A DNA stretch of 64,000 nucleotides from Phytoseiulus persimilis (Eukaryota; Arthropoda; Arachnida; Mesostigmata; Phytoseiidae), in the NCBI GenBank assembly GCA_037576195.1, contig CM075101.1, positions 15,562,001 through 15,626,000 on the forward strand, written 5' to 3'. This document shows positions 46,759-58,824 of this stretch, one piece after another. The notes under the pieces were generated by a model. That model made no database searches. It was not told the DNA's origin and saw only the letters and a program-made list of their open reading frames with translations. Position 1 is the first letter of the stretch; each line of letters opens with the position of its first letter. Made by a program: the position numbers and the translations under genes.

Positions 46759-49700
46759 CGACTCGACCCTGATCAAGCGAGCGAATCAAAGACCCGACTA
46801 GATGCCAAGCCTGGAGTTAGAGTTCGAAACTGGATGAAGAGCCCAGCATTGTGCTCCTTGACCTCGTTCCAAGCTTGTCGGGCCTGTCAAAGCCATAGCG
46901 TCGCCAGTTGGTGAGCTGTGGGGTTTCCACCAGTGATGGAGTGACAGCTTCGTCAAATGGCTCCCTTCTGTTAACTTCTGGCCGGCAAAGCCGAGAGGAG
47001 TAGGAAACATGCAATCTACCCAAGATCCTGGTCTGCCTCCGGGATCGCGGTCACCTCATGCAGGTCGTACACGAAGAAATATTGGTGATCCGTCGCCGGT
47101 CGGCAACAGTGGAGTGCTCTAGAATTAGACTGTTCTCCACCCGTCGTGACACCGGAACCCCTAATTTATTCCGGAGGTTGGGACTGGGTGGAAGGAGGTA
47201 TCGGGACGTCGCTCCCAATCTGTGATATTCTGTTGCAATATTTTATCTCGAGCGGGGCGATCCCAGGGGGTTCTCAGAGGAGAACCCCAAAGAGAGAAGA
47301 GCCTCAGAGAGAGAGATGCCCGGGAGTCTAAACACCTTCCCAGAACAGGCTTTTCTGCTCTGGTCAAAGCACACGATGTGGAAAGTTTTCCTCCGCAAAT
47401 TCAGCCAGAGTGTATTCAGCAACGAGCGGCTTCCCCGACGATAACGGGTCCCTTAGATCAGACAAGAACAACACAACGGGAGAGACGAATGAAAGAAAGA
47501 CGAAAACACAAAGTGAAATAAATATCGGTGGCTCTGCCGAGATATCGCTCGCGGGAAGCGGAGGTTGTCAGCTGTGCAAGACGAACCTCGCGAGCGAGTG
47601 GCGGAAGTCTCTCGATCTTTGTTCGCAACTCCGACCGTAGGTGAATCATTCGGGCCACTTAGCAGACTTCTGTGCCCAACGCGCACTCTCTGGTTTTTGG
47701 CAATGCGTCCTCGAACATTCCGGGGGCCGCTCTCGCAACAGGCCACGGAAGTCCCTCCTGCCTCCGATTTGCGGGTCCAATTTTCCCTCTCCAACTTGGA
47801 GGAACGGCTTGGTTTAGTCGATTCCAGCTTTTCGATTCAACTTGCTCATAACAAATTCAACCTCAGATTATATGGCCTAACCAGAACAAGACTCGGTCCG
47901 CAAGGGTCGTTGGTTGAATCCCGAGGAAACAGCGTTCTCTTATGTTTTGGCCACGCGGCCCCCGGCCATGGGATCTTCGGGCCGACCGTCTTTCAGTGCG
48001 TCCGATTCTCGCGTTGTAGAGCCCGTTTCTGAAGAAAGAGGCTGCCCTGTTCGTCCGATACTAAACCGACACGGCGAAAAACAACAAACCGAGAACAACA
48101 TATTCGATTGAAAATCAGCAGAACGACTCGGAATAGTATTCCGTCCGACTTCGCCGTGGTCGCCACACAAAGACGATTCACCGACAAGACCAACGGCCGC
48201 GGGGATGGACTGCGCAGTCGCGATCGAACGTGGCTTTCCGACTTGCCCTTCAAAGCGGATAGAGCGGGTCCTATTCATTGCGAGATGCGACGAGAAATCG
48301 TTTTTCGCAGGAAAAGTGCGATAGGAAACGAGCTGGTCGCGGGAAGGGAGAAAACAACGTGGGAAATTCACGCCACCAAGAATGCTGATCACGGCATGAC
48401 TATCTTGATGGGCGATTGAAGTTTGTGTGCGTGACAACCTCTCGTGACGAAAGGGCTGGCGTTCCGATATCATACGGTTCAGAACTGGGGAACGCGTGAG
48501 ATGCCTTGGAGCCGACGATCAAGGAAGAAATTCCGAGGAAACCCGATCGAGTCCCGAAAGTTCGGGTGAGATTGAGAATCAAAATCATTTCAAACAACTG
48601 CTTTGCCTTGAGCTGTTCTGAGCCGCGCCATCGGAACTTTTCTGGTCGGCGGAGCTCAGCTTGTCGGGTTTAAGTTTCGATACCGAAGATTCATGAACCC
48701 CGCTAAGTTTTCTATTTTTCTCTATTTTCTCTGACTCACTCCGACAAGAATGTGGAAGAGAACCGGCCAATGAGCTCTCAGACGGAAGATTTTCTTGATG
48801 GCGTAGAGAACTCGCTGAGAGCCTTCAGCTACTCAAAGCCTCTCTGAAAATAGTGGGAAATTGCTCCGAGGGAAACCCTCCGTCGATAACAGAAACCTTC
48901 CTGATTGGTCCCGCAAAGCTGATTTAGAGCAAGTCGGCGGGAAGAACGGAATGATTCGGACAGAACTCCGGTGAGTAACTCTCCTGCACAACATTCGCTC
49001 CGGTATCGAATTACAATAGATTCTGTCGTCAACCTCGCTTTCGGTTACGCGACTTCTCATATAATCTGCGCGTCTACGCGATAGGGGACTCCCTCAAGAG
49101 ACTGAGCGATTCTAATCCAACGACACCGTAATTCCTGCCGGAGCTCTCCAGCAATGGAGATTGAGTTGGGCGTCCGCTGCGCCTAGTCGGCGGTGAACTC
49201 TATCCGCAGCCTCCAGCTGAGCTTTCGAAGCGAAGTCGAAGCGATTTTTGCAGTCCTTGACCCCCTGAACGTCATCGCACTCAAGGCCTCCAGGAAGCTC
49301 ATCCTTCCGTCAAATAGTCGAAGCCGTTCACGAGGAACTCGCAGTTAGGGGAGGCTTGGATGAAAGAGAAGTGTTCTCGAAATCCTCCGCTCTGAATTTC
49401 ATGTCCGAGGACTCAAGGAGAATATGAGTGCATTTCAAAAGAAGAATCGTAGTTTGAGGACCTTCGATCCCGAAGAATTTCTCTCATTGTTTGTCGCTGG
49501 GTTTGTCGCCTTTTAGACGGGTTCGAATGAGACCATGCTTCCATAAAAGCGCTCGGAGGGATAAGCTATGTGTACCGCCCAACGTGGTAGGATCGTTCCA
49601 ATTCTGTATACCCAAATAGCCGTCATGCGTGCACCGACAGCTATGGAGATGGTGGATCCCGATTCGAATCGTTCCTTAGTCTCCACACGGGTTGTCAATG

Positions 49701-52700
49701 TGCGAACATTAACGACAGCGCATCGTTTGAGTGGCTGAGTTTGACTCAACTAGAAGGGGCCGGAGCAACAGCCGACATCAGGTGTTTGTGGAGGCCACAG
49801 GGCAAGGGGGTCCACACGAATAGCTGGGTAGATGGACAGATCCTTCCGAATCCTGACAAATCTCCGAATAAAAACAAAACCCTCCGGCCGACCAGCTGAC
49901 CCGGCCGACGGCGTAATCGCGAACGGAGAGCAGAAAGCGAAAGAAGCATCCGCCTCAGCTGCTTGAGGAGCGGGCTTACCATCTGACTCCCCGGCTAGTT
50001 TTCAGAGGTGGAACGGAGGGTGAACCTCTGGGAGTTTTCCGAAATCCTCCTGTTTCTACTCCCTCTGACGTGGGAGCTGAACGCAGGTCTCGAGTGGTGA
50101 CGAAAACCCGAGCATTTTCCTGAATGAGCTCAACAAGCTACTCGAAGTGACGGGAGACGAGGCTGATCAGTGAGTCGCGAAGAGCAAGTTGAAGAAGTCG
50201 GCTTCGAATTCGTTGACTTATCGGAAATATGCTCAACATCACATAAGAATCTTTCAATATCAAATCACGTTTTAGAGAAGTTCTGAACATCTCTGTCATT
50301 TCAACGGTTTCCGTCTTTTGTGGAAGTGCTCGCATGTCAAGGAGCGTGTACTAGGAAAGCCTCCAGAATGTGTACGTATTCTCATTGTTTTTCGTATCCC
50401 AACCATGCGGAAACGATCAGGTTTTGATTCGACGTGAGAGAGGCTGGGAGCCAACTTCTTCTTACCCGGAAACGATTAGTCACGGGTGCGGTCAGATAAT
50501 TCTGTATCTCATCTGGGAATTCCTCAGTGGTTCCACCGGTCATCGTCGCACCTCGGGCTCGGTGTAGAGCTGAACCCACTCTAGTTTCGCGGAAAAGAGT
50601 CATCGACTGGCTCAGATGTTGGAGAAACCGATGGAACATGTAAGACACCAAGTTTCACGTGTCACAGCAGAATCCTCCGGGAATAATAGGAAGTTCGCAG
50701 GTAAGGACGGTAGGGCAACTGATTCGAACGAGAGTAGGGGTCGCAAATATCCAAGAGTGCAAGTCTGCGACACCCATACGTATCTATACGTAATCGACAA
50801 GGTGCTCGCGAAATGTTGGGTGAACTGGGACAGGGGTCATCTGAGTACTCATCATACGGAGGCAAACGATTTCCGACGATATTCTCTACATGAGTGATTT
50901 GTTGCCAGCGTGATACAAGATTGTTTCAGCAATGAACGCCACTACGTCAAGCTCGAAAGTGTGACATTGGTACTCTGCAGGGGTGCGGGTGGTGTTCACC
51001 TGTGATTCATAATGTTCCTGACAGACTGAAAGCCTCTCTTTTGAAGATAAACATGAGCACAACGAGTCGTCATCAGGAAATGAATAATATCGTAGAAAAC
51101 TATTAGCTAGCACCGTCACAACGAGCAGCTGCTGTCGGAAGCAATCGGCTCCTCTTGTTTGACTTCGAGGAAACTCGTGTTCTCCCTTGTGAAAGAGGAC
51201 CGAGCGAACCATGGGAGCGAGTGAGCTTAGACACACCGAGCGGGCCCGCAAGCCTCTCCCCAAAGAAATGTTTTTTTTTCTTTCGTCTTCTCGTCTTTGT
51301 TTACCACTGGTGACATTCTAATTCAAGAAATAAGCAAGCAGTTGCCTTTCATATGAATTCAGCCATGCAGAGGTAAGGGCTTATGCTCCCGGCTGTAAGT
51401 CAGAGGGACTGCAGATTCAAGTTTGTTGCCTTCTTGTAGTGAGCCTTGCGTTGCGCTCAGCTCGTTTCGAACTCCACGTTCAAGGCTCATCTCGAGAGAA
51501 AATGTCCCGGAACGAAACTGTATGGTCATGCACTCTCGTTTCCGGGATGGGTAACGATCGAGCAATCCGCGTCTTGACCGTCTTGCGTGAAGGTGAAGCG
51601 GAGCTACAAGCAAGGAACTGCGAGTCGTCCATTTATGCTCTCGCTGATACGATGGTCGTCAGCTTTCGTTCGAGCCTCGCTTTTCGTTTCGAGAACAAAA
51701 TAGTCCTTCTCCTCATCGTCATTTCATTCTCGTGCGAGGAGGTTGAAATCGCTGGTCGAAGAAGACGACGAGTGTGAACGAAGCCGAGACAAAGACGGGC
51801 CATTAGAAGTGTTCCGGTAACTACCGGTCCCATCCTCCATGAACTCCCTAATCTTGTTGTCGAAGACTCGCCATATTCTCCTCCTCTCCTGGCTTTCCTC
51901 AGCTCCTCCAAGAACTCGACACTCACTATGATGGGCGCGAAGGCTCCCTCACAAGGGGGCTCGGGGTATCGATTCTCAGCTCCCAAATTAATGAACACGA
52001 GGGCCTCAATCTCACCATATTGTAGAATATTAGAGAGACAATGGCATAGAGAGAAATGATCTGGAAAGTGAAAAGTACCAGTCATGGAACGCCTTCCCAA
52101 TCACGGGACGATCATCTTTTTGTTGAGCAGCATCTACCGTTTCATATTTGGTGTCAGCTACCATCTCACGAACACCAAGTCTTCCCAGTTTGTCAGGACC
52201 GCCTTCGTCCTTCGCAGAACTTCATGTTTGCTGTAAGAGGCGAGTCCGTTTCGGAAAGGGATCTCCTCTGGGGGAAAGTTCTTTCCTCGCATCACCCGAT
52301 ATTTCTGCCAGAGCTATCGCTGCGAACCGGGGAGTCACCATGAATGTTACTCATTACTGGAGCTTGGAAGTTCAGGCATTATTCATTAATCATCATTCAT
52401 CAATCCATGGACCCATGAGTAGATGGACGGATATATTGAAGAATTATGCCTTATTACCGTGGGAGCTGATAAACTCAGCCATCAGAGGCTCATTTATCAA
52501 TCCCCCTATGTTACTTTTTACTGGAGCTTGGAAGTTCAGGCATTATTCATTAATCATCATTCATCAATCCATGGACCTATGAGCAGATGAACGGATAGAT
52601 TGTTGAATCATGCCTTATTACCGTGGGAGCTGATAAACTCAGCCATCAGAGACTCATTTATCAATAACCCTATGTGGATAGATGGGAAGTACAAAATGAT

Positions 52701-55002
52701 GAATGCCTGAACTTCTAAGCTCTACCGATAACACACCACATGCCAGTTATGGTAAGCGTACTATATGGAACACAGAATGTTCCACATATACCTAATCTTT
52801 CACTTATCATGGAACACCAAGTTTCACATTAGTGCTGAGTGTTTCATAACTCGATGGAAGCACGGTATCTTACAACTGACAGTGTTTTCGCCCAGAACGA
52901 TAACCGGTTATGCTACCACAGGGTGAGGATGTCGGCCTCAGGAATGATCTCGCACATATAGGTAGCCGGACAACGGTGGTACTTCGATGGCTCACTAGGT
53001 CATTGTTCAATTGAGGTCGGGACTTTATACTCTATCTTCTCTCGCCCATCAGTTCGTTGAGAATGGTCAAGTTGAGCTTCCCTCTTTGCATTGGATTACT
53101 TAAAGGATTCTTCGTGGTTTGGTGCGGCACTTCCTTGGCCGGGAATCGTCAAAAGTAAACCAAGAGAGTTCGTACCGGTTTGACTCGATGCGGAGAGGAA
53201 TCCCACCCTTGCTTGCTGTTGAACAGAGCGAGAATCGCTTCAGAGCTCGGACAAGGGGCAAGCGATTGTACGATCCTGAGAACCTCGATGCGAGCTTCTT
53301 AGCATGGGATTTCTTTTCGTTATCGGCATCCCTGGGGAGGAACTGATCGAGAGGCATTTTTCGATTGAATCAGTGGTTATCAGGATGAGACGAGCGCTTG
53401 CCAAAATAATATCGGGAAGAGCTCGATCCGTCGAGTTTTGAGGTTTACCGGCCAAAAGCGTGAAACGAGCGCGGATTGAGACCCAATGTACGCGCCATCC
53501 TTCGAGCTATCGTTCGCTATCAAGGAAAGATGCGGACTATGACGTACCTTACGTCAAAACAGATCCCGAATCCGAGGATGTTTCACAAAGCAATCAGTGA
53601 TTACTTTGTGAAGAATATAGCCAACCAGCAAGCGAAGAATGTGAGCACCTCTCGAACGCAAGCCTGTCCCTCCCAAGACGGCGCCTTCCCCGACCCCCCG
53701 ATCCGGGAACGATTCAGTTTTTTTTTTACAGCAAGCTGAATCTCGTATCGTTTCGGAGAGCAACTCTCTGGCTCAAGGATGACAGCATATTTTCCCTCTG
53801 CGACGTTTCTTCATGCTCTCAGAGATCTCCGAGAACACTTGACGGGAAGCACTCGAAAACACGAACGTGAAGTTCACGCATCTGACTCTAATACCGTTCC
53901 GTTTGTCTCATCCGGAGTTAGAATAAAAGAAAGATGATCCAGCCTCCATTGCATCGATCTCGTGAATTATTTCACCATCCTCAATCAATGTGTAGCTCGA
54001 TGAAAATTTCATGACCCACACACAGCACCTCCCCGCAACGTGCACACTTCATAACTGCCAAGTCCGCATAGCTCACCCTGGAGCAGTCAGTTGATATGGT
54101 CGGAGGCTGAATGAAGGCTGGATTTTATTTTGCATCCCGATTCCGGAAGAAACCGACGCAACAGTAAAATATTTGTTGTTGCGAATATCACGCTCAAGAT
54201 TCTGAAGCCAGATAGTTGCTCCTCAAAATGACACGTAACACAGCTCGCTAGCCCTCCTGGAACTGAAGTGGCATGCATCGGAAAAGTGTTCATATTCCAA
54301 CTATCCTGAATTCATTCGAAATCTATCGACCCTGTGAACCATCGAAGTAGGCCCGTTGGCCGGCTGGCCATGGAGCTGAACTGAACCGCATTCAATTGCG
54401 CCTGCTCTCGAGTGGTGGATCCGTGTCGAGCTCGGGCGCAGGTCTTTGAACTATGAATCAGACCGAAGGAAAGTATTGAGCCTTCCAATCGCTTTATGTT
54501 CGAAACATCATTCGAGGCTTCCTAACTTTACACCAGACAGGATGCTTCTTGGAGTTATATGTGGTCGGAGGCGTTGTTTTCCACGCGCTTTAGGAGTTGC
54601 GCTTCCATGCTGGTTGGGAGTACATTTCTCTCCGATAGCGACCGAGCTCAAAAGGGCGCCGGCCTGCTTTGAATGTGCACGGGTGGTATCCAGTGACTTC
54701 CCGACCCACCCAGTGAAGCCGTAGTTCCAGGGCGTAGGTCCAGTGGGTGTTTGACGTCACTCAAGTACCGAATCGAGCGTTGGAACGTTTACGAAGGACG
54801 TTCACCGTGATCCAACTTTTGATTCGATGTGACCCATCATAACTTACGGAACACATTTTCTCCTGATGCTTTAGCATATTTACGTGGGCTTCGTTCTCTA
54901 CCTCGATAACACAGCGTTCGCCTTCGGCAAACGCCGTTGTTGCCGTCATGCGCCAAACTGAGTGCGCGCAATCGAGATTGGCTTAGCGGCGTTCGCCCCT
55001 AG
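46759..55002. other. Mostly noncoding with weak frames and the MITE-like repeat
   Basis: A 155-codon plus-strand frame at 47565-48032 (no ATG; LSNLEERLGLVDSSFSIQLA), one at 50616-50897 (+) with a donor GCAG|GTAAGG at 50700, and a minus-strand locus at 51730-52100 (two competing frames, one reading FDNKIREFMEDGTGSYRN) are the only coding-like patches. None has enough support to call. 48600-50100 and 52750-54990 show nothing beyond chance frames. Confidence 0.45.
52355..52720. repeat. MITE-like repeat: tandem 164-bp pair with inverted ends
   Basis: Two copies of a unit of about 164 bases lie head to tail (52355-52518 and 52519 to about 52682), roughly 90% identical, each starting TACTGGAGCTTGGAAG and containing TTCAGGCATTATTCATTAAT. 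The block ends (52692-52720) with the inverted complement of that start, AATGATGAATGCCTGAAC followed by TTCTAAGCTC. A unit bounded by inverted ends and found elsewhere in the window (58663-58760) fits a non-autonomous DNA element that has duplicated in tandem. I could not find a clean target duplication, and no coding frame is present. Confidence 0.65.
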
Positions 55003-55479
55003 GGCAGAGAGAGGCTGAGCGTCAACTCGTTGGTTGGTACGCTGACAAGCAGCGAATTATTCGGCTCTTTGCAAAGTTGGAAACGTTTCCGCAAAGCGGA
55101 ACCAATTTTCTCCGGGAGCAAAAGCGTTTTCTCCGCTTCTGGAAACAACACCCAAAACGCTGTCAGACGCAGACGCCTTCTTCCCGATTCCGAAGCAACC
55201 GGCGACCTAGGGCCACGACCACCTCCCATGCAGCCATTTGTTCGTGGTCGACCACAACAAGAGCAGCAGCGACAGCAGAACGACGACAACAACAACGAAC
55301 CGAACATCATCGACGGCAGAAAGGCTGAAAACCCCATATCACTGAGGTCAAAAAAGCCTCGGTCTCCAGGTCTATCAGGAAAATGGACCCGCTCGAAGCT
55401 CCCTGCAAGGACCGCTCTCTCAGAGAGCGAGGATTTTTTTCATTCCCGTAAAAATACTTCATGTAGCAACGTTGCTTAA
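55003..55479 (+). CDS. Candidate exon: Gln/Asn-rich basic protein
   Basis: The frame is open from a TAG at 55000-55002 to TAA at 55479, with an acceptor-like CCCTAGGGCAG at its start. Residues include ELFGSLQSWKRFRKAEP, a VRRRRLLPDSEATGDLG segment, a Gln/Asn/Asp-rich tract (QQEQQRQQNDDNNNEP), and an Arg/Lys/Ser-rich end. Third positions are G/C-rich and the antisense is Cys-rich and unlikely, which favours this strand. No ATG starts the frame, so an upstream exon is implied. Low-complexity Q/N tracts of this kind are common in arthropod regulatory proteins; the family is not recognised. Confidence 0.4.
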   Translation, partial: GRERLSVNSLVGTLTSSELFGSLQSWKRFRKAEPIFSGSKSVFSASGNNTQNAVRRRRLLPDSEATGDLGPRPPPMQPFVRGRPQQEQQRQQNDDNNNEPNIIDGRKAENPISLRSKKPRSPGLSGKWTRSKLPARTALSESEDFFHSRKNTSCSNVA

Positions 55480-55736
55480 GATTCCTGTTCCGTCCGTGCT
55501 GTAATGAACAGCTGGTATCGCATCTCTGGACGGCCTTCGATGACTGAGACATGCCCCAACCGTCACCAAGTGAGAATCTAAGTTCGGCCGTTTCCGACAT
55601 TCCTCAGCAAGCATCAAACGGGTGTGAATGCAACGGCGACTGCGATCCATTCCGAATGTATGTGGATAACCGGGATCGGAGAACTACCTGAGCTCGAATC
55701 CGCTGTCCAGAGCGAGTCGCTGTTCACTGGACTTTA

Positions 55737-55937
55737 TTGAAGCTTGTCAGTTTTGGGTCGGCATCGGAGATTCGCCCCAATAAGGGTCTCCCCGGACCGG
55801 GCACTGCTCTCGTATTTCCTAAAAATAAACTCACTAAAAATGCTAATCAACAGGAGCTTACTGTACTAGGACAAGGGAGTCCGGTTATCGCAAGCACAGT
55901 TTTATACGTTCAGTGTCGACGACACATCAGAATATAA
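55737..55937 (+). CDS. Possible short exon
   Basis: After an acceptor-like AAGCTTGTCAG at 55749 a frame reads FGSASEIRPNKGLPGPGTAL and LTKNANQQELTVLGQGSPV to TAA at 55937. Composition is protein-like, but another frame over the same bases is also open, and no phase-compatible donor links it with confidence to the 55.0-55.5 kb frame. Confidence 0.2.
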   Translation: MKLVSFGSASEIRPNKGLPGPGTALVFPKNKLTKNANQQELTVLGQGSPVIASTVLYVQCRRHIRI

Positions 55938-56349
55938 ACCGCCATGTCTGGCGTAATATTGTCTGTCCATTTAGCAGCCGATCATTTCTGTTGTTTGGAC
56001 GGACTTGAACAGGAGCCCACGCGGCAAGGTGGCCTAGCTCGTTCGAGGGAAGCTCATGTTGAGTAGAAACTCACGTCGAACAAGGTCAGCAGCTCGGAGG
56101 GAACAAGCAGACGAATGAGCGAGTGAAGTGGTTGGTGATCTTTTCAATTAGTACATGCCGAACGAGGATAATGATGATTTGTGCAAAAACTGCCGAAGAG
56201 TGCTGTGTGTGTAAAAATGGTATGTATTTTCGGATCACGGACTCGTCGTTTCTCCTCGAGACTTGGGTGTGGCTCGAAGCATCGGCCAGCCATGCGAGCC
56301 GAAAGTGCGGCCTCAGAACATGGCTGTTGGTTTCGTGTGAGATGATACT

Positions 56350-56736
56350 GTGAGGGGTCGTGTTCTTGGTCCCTACGCAATTTCCGACAAGCACCTTTTT
56401 TGGGTGAGGTATCCGCCCGTCCGTTTGCCACGGATCATAGCCTCCTCCGGGGAGCGGTGTTGTCTTGGAGTAACAGTCCTGAGCCCGCGCGGCATCCCAC
56501 CCAAGAGTACACCTCTGTCCGCGTTCATTTTGCCTCAAGTAGACTCACGCTTCGGGATGGATCCTTCCATTCCTAGTGGCAAGCAGCTCAACAGCGAATC
56601 CCACAGCGAGGACATGAGATGGAACATGGAGGAAACAGCACTGACCCCGGACCGTTGGGAATTGATCACGTGGGGTCGGAGGAGTCGTTGTCGTAGCGAC
56701 ACGGCCAATGTTCTGCGATGCTCTGGAGTTCAATAA
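56350..56736 (+). CDS. Possible exon upstream of the 56.9-kb exons
   Basis: A 128-codon plus-strand frame without ATG, with G/C-rich third positions and segments such as MDPSIPSGKQLNSESHSEDM and MEETALTPDRWELITWG. It could precede the better-supported exon at 56856, but I see no good phase-0 donor at its end. A 159-codon minus-strand frame (57024-56545) overlaps it, so the strand is doubtful. Confidence 0.22.
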   Translation: MRGRVLGPYAISDKHLFWVRYPPVRLPRIIASSGERCCLGVTVLSPRGIPPKSTPLSAFILPQVDSRFGMDPSIPSGKQLNSESHSEDMRWNMEETALTPDRWELITWGRRSRCRSDTANVLRCSGVQ

Positions 56737-56855
56737 CCTAAAAATATGATCAGCGGGGATCTTCCGAAAGGCTGGTATCCCAAATCGAGCGCGCAAAGTC
56801 AAGCATGGCCAAGGAGGACTCACTCCCTGCCATTTGTGCTCTCCTCCTGGCCCAG

Positions 56856-57347
56856 TGCTGCCTGAATCCGCACTCCCGGAAGTTTGAGCGTTCATTCCTT
56901 TTGAGTTTCGGAGAATCGGGCGGCGCAGACTTTCAGAGGCAGACCGAGAACATGGCGAGATTTTTTCCAGATGTAGATTCGTAAGTTCCTCTGATTTTCG
57001 TCGACGTCCCCTGCGAAGTCTCATTCTCCCGGAGATATTTCTGTCCCGCTTCTCGGAACCTTTTTGCTTTCAGCTCTGAGCCTCTGAGCTTCCGCTCCAC
57101 GTTCTTCCGTAGTCATACCACTGTAGCCAAATCATATTTCTTCTTGTTACGCCGGGACTCGAGGCGTTTGTTGAAATGTGCATTAGGGAAGCCGTGGAGG
57201 AGGGAGTTTGGAGTGCTGCGACCAACCTACGCTCATGAGATCTCCATCTTCGTTCTTTTTTCGTTGTGTTCTTCGAAGCGGGAGGAAACGGCGGAGTCGA
57301 GTGTTCAGAGGCGTGTTCGCCAACGAATATTCCTGTGCTCCAGCTGA
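56856..57347 (+). CDS. Two spliced exons, 3' part of an unknown gene
   Basis: An internal exon, 56856-56980, is preceded by a pyrimidine-rich acceptor (CTCCTCCTGGCCCAG) and followed by GTAAGT. It encodes residues including RKFERSFLLSFGESGGADF and MARFFPDVD. A 93-base intron ends CCTTTTTGCTTTCAG, an ideal acceptor, and the next exon (57074-57347) continues in phase for 90 codons to TGA. Three near-consensus splice sites plus phase agreement are the support. The protein part is basic, with hydrophobic ISIFVLFSLC near the end. No domain is recognised, and the 5' exons are not defined. A minus-strand open frame overlaps the first exon. Confidence 0.35.
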
Positions 57348-57682
57348 ACACGACTCCAGTGAAATGGAATTTCCCTATCGTCGATCGAATCTGAAGGTCA
57401 GAACCGCTGCCGTGTCGAAATTTCAGCGCTGCTTCAGACCAATGCGGACCGCATCCGAGACACAGTTCAGGATCGGTAGTGATTCGTACTGGGTTGTGTT
57501 CCGCCGCAGGAGAACGTTTTGATCCTATAAGGAGTCGTTGAAGTTGTTGTTGATTGCTGGAGCATCACAAGGACCCTCCACTCGTTAATTGATCCTCCGG
57601 TGGTGCAAAGCTCTCCAGCAGGAAACGATTGTGAGAAACTGTCTGTGATTAAACTCGAATTGAAGAGGGTTGCCCGCTCTGA

Positions 57683-57940
57683 ATGTCTCCATCTCACCGA
57701 CGGCGTATTCGAGGGAATCGATTAAACTTGGAGCGAGGAAGGGTGCCTTTCGAGGACTGCATGTATTATTGCAATAACGAGCGCTCGGTTCTGGTGTCAG
57801 GCGACATCAGGAGTAGTTCTAGTCGTTCGTACCGCTCCCTCGATATTCTCCTTGTGTTTTCCGACAGGAATTATTGCTTCATCGAACGTGCGTCCGTGAA
57901 TCAGCTCGTAAATCTCCTTCCGAGGAACCTTATCGCATAG
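57683..57940 (+). CDS. Unrecognised 85-residue open frame
   Basis: ATG at 57683 starts MSPSHRRRIRGNRLNLERGR, then VPFEDCMYYCNNERSVLVSG and a hydrophobic SLDILLVFSDRNYCFIE, ending at TAG 57940. Third positions and composition are coding-like. It ends 15 bases before the next candidate start (57956), so the two could belong to one transcript with an unseen intron. Unrecognised. Confidence 0.28.
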   Translation: MSPSHRRRIRGNRLNLERGRVPFEDCMYYCNNERSVLVSGDIRSSSSRSYRSLDILLVFSDRNYCFIERASVNQLVNLLPRNLIA

Positions 57941-57955
57941 TGGTTCGGAATCACC

Positions 57956-58407
57956 ATGGGCGGACCATGGTACGTGCCGATGGAAGTCATTTCAGAAACG
58001 GGTCCGGAAGCGACGTTGAGGAAGCATTTCGATTCCGACCGTCCGTCCACTAGCTGGCTCCACGAAGACGCAGAGCGGGAAGTGTCTCCCGGAGACTGGG
58101 TCCTCATGGCTCGGCGATCTCTCCGATGCCTCAAGGCCAAGCGGTGAGAAATGTGCCGACCCGTTCCCCCGTCGCACACTTCGGCAACGCTGAAGGAGGT
58201 TCATCGCTTGTGACGTCTCCGTCATCAAAGGCTGTTTCTTCCCATCCTCTCCCTTGTCGATTCTTTCCCCTACTCTCCATCCGCTCTTCCTTGGATTCTC
58301 CTGATTCCATGAATGATCAGTTCGTGTTCTCGCGAAGCATTTGCACTTTTAGAGAGATAGGCGCCTCAGGACATGTGAACGGTACGGCTCAAAACGAATT
58401 GATTTGA
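57956..58407 (+). CDS. Two-exon candidate, 80 residues, strong start context
   Basis: ATG at 57956 has an optimal context (TCACCATGGG). Exon 1 (57956-58143) encodes MGGPWYVPMEVISETGPEAT, then acidic SWLHEDAEREVSPGDWVLMA, with about 85% G/C at third positions. It ends AAGCG|GTGAGA; read through, the same bases give an immediate stop (CGGTGA). An intron of 209 bases ends GCACTTTTAG, and exon 2 (58353-58407) continues in phase as EIGASGHVNGTAQNELI to TGA. No signal peptide or known domain is seen. The start context, codon bias and phase agreement make it one of the better small candidates. Confidence 0.4.
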
Positions 58408-58505
58408 TGATGAAGTTGCGCATGAACGAGATAAACTAGAAAGATGACCCGAGAGAATCCAGACATTATTCGACAGCCATCTCTCATCCGATTGTTATCT
58501 CCTTA

Positions 58506-58721
58506 ATGCACAGGAGAGCTGTTTCTTCGATCATCTCGGTCTTAGTGGCTCGATTCGGTTCCTGCATAGAAATCCAGGCTTTGATGAGGGTGTTGAAACC
58601 CCTCAAGCGTGAAGAATTGTTCACTCTCCAGGGAGCTTTGTCATCACCAGAGGCCGGAAGTTTAGGCATTATTCATCATCTACCATGGATCGATGCAAGG
58701 ATATGCGGCCTGATCGCCTGA
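58506..58721 (+). CDS. Small open frame ending inside the dispersed repeat
   Basis: ATG at 58506 starts MHRRAVSSIISVLVARFGSC and the frame runs 71 codons to TGA 58721. Its last third lies in the diverged copy of the MITE-like repeat (from 58663). The first part is hydrophobic and plausible. If it is real, the repeat supplies its C-terminus; it may equally be chance. Confidence 0.18.
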   Translation: MHRRAVSSIISVLVARFGSCIEIQALMRVLKPLKREELFTLQGALSSPEAGSLGIIHHLPWIDARICGLIA

Positions 58722-58760
58722 TGCATGAGTAGATTGTTGAGTAATGCCACAGGGACCGTG
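58663..58760. repeat. Diverged second-site copy of the 52.4-kb repeat
   Basis: GGAAGTTTAGGCATTATTCA, then CATGGATCGATG, then GATTGTTGAGTAATGCC and ACCGTGG match the start, middle and later parts of the 52.4-kb unit in the same order and orientation. It has substitutions and small gaps and lacks the inverted right end. This makes the sequence a dispersed family and not a local duplication. Confidence 0.55.
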
Positions 58761-58824
58761 GTTTCAGATATCAGACAATCGTCCGTGAATCTGCATACAT
58801 GGACAGAAGGATGATTCGAAATAA

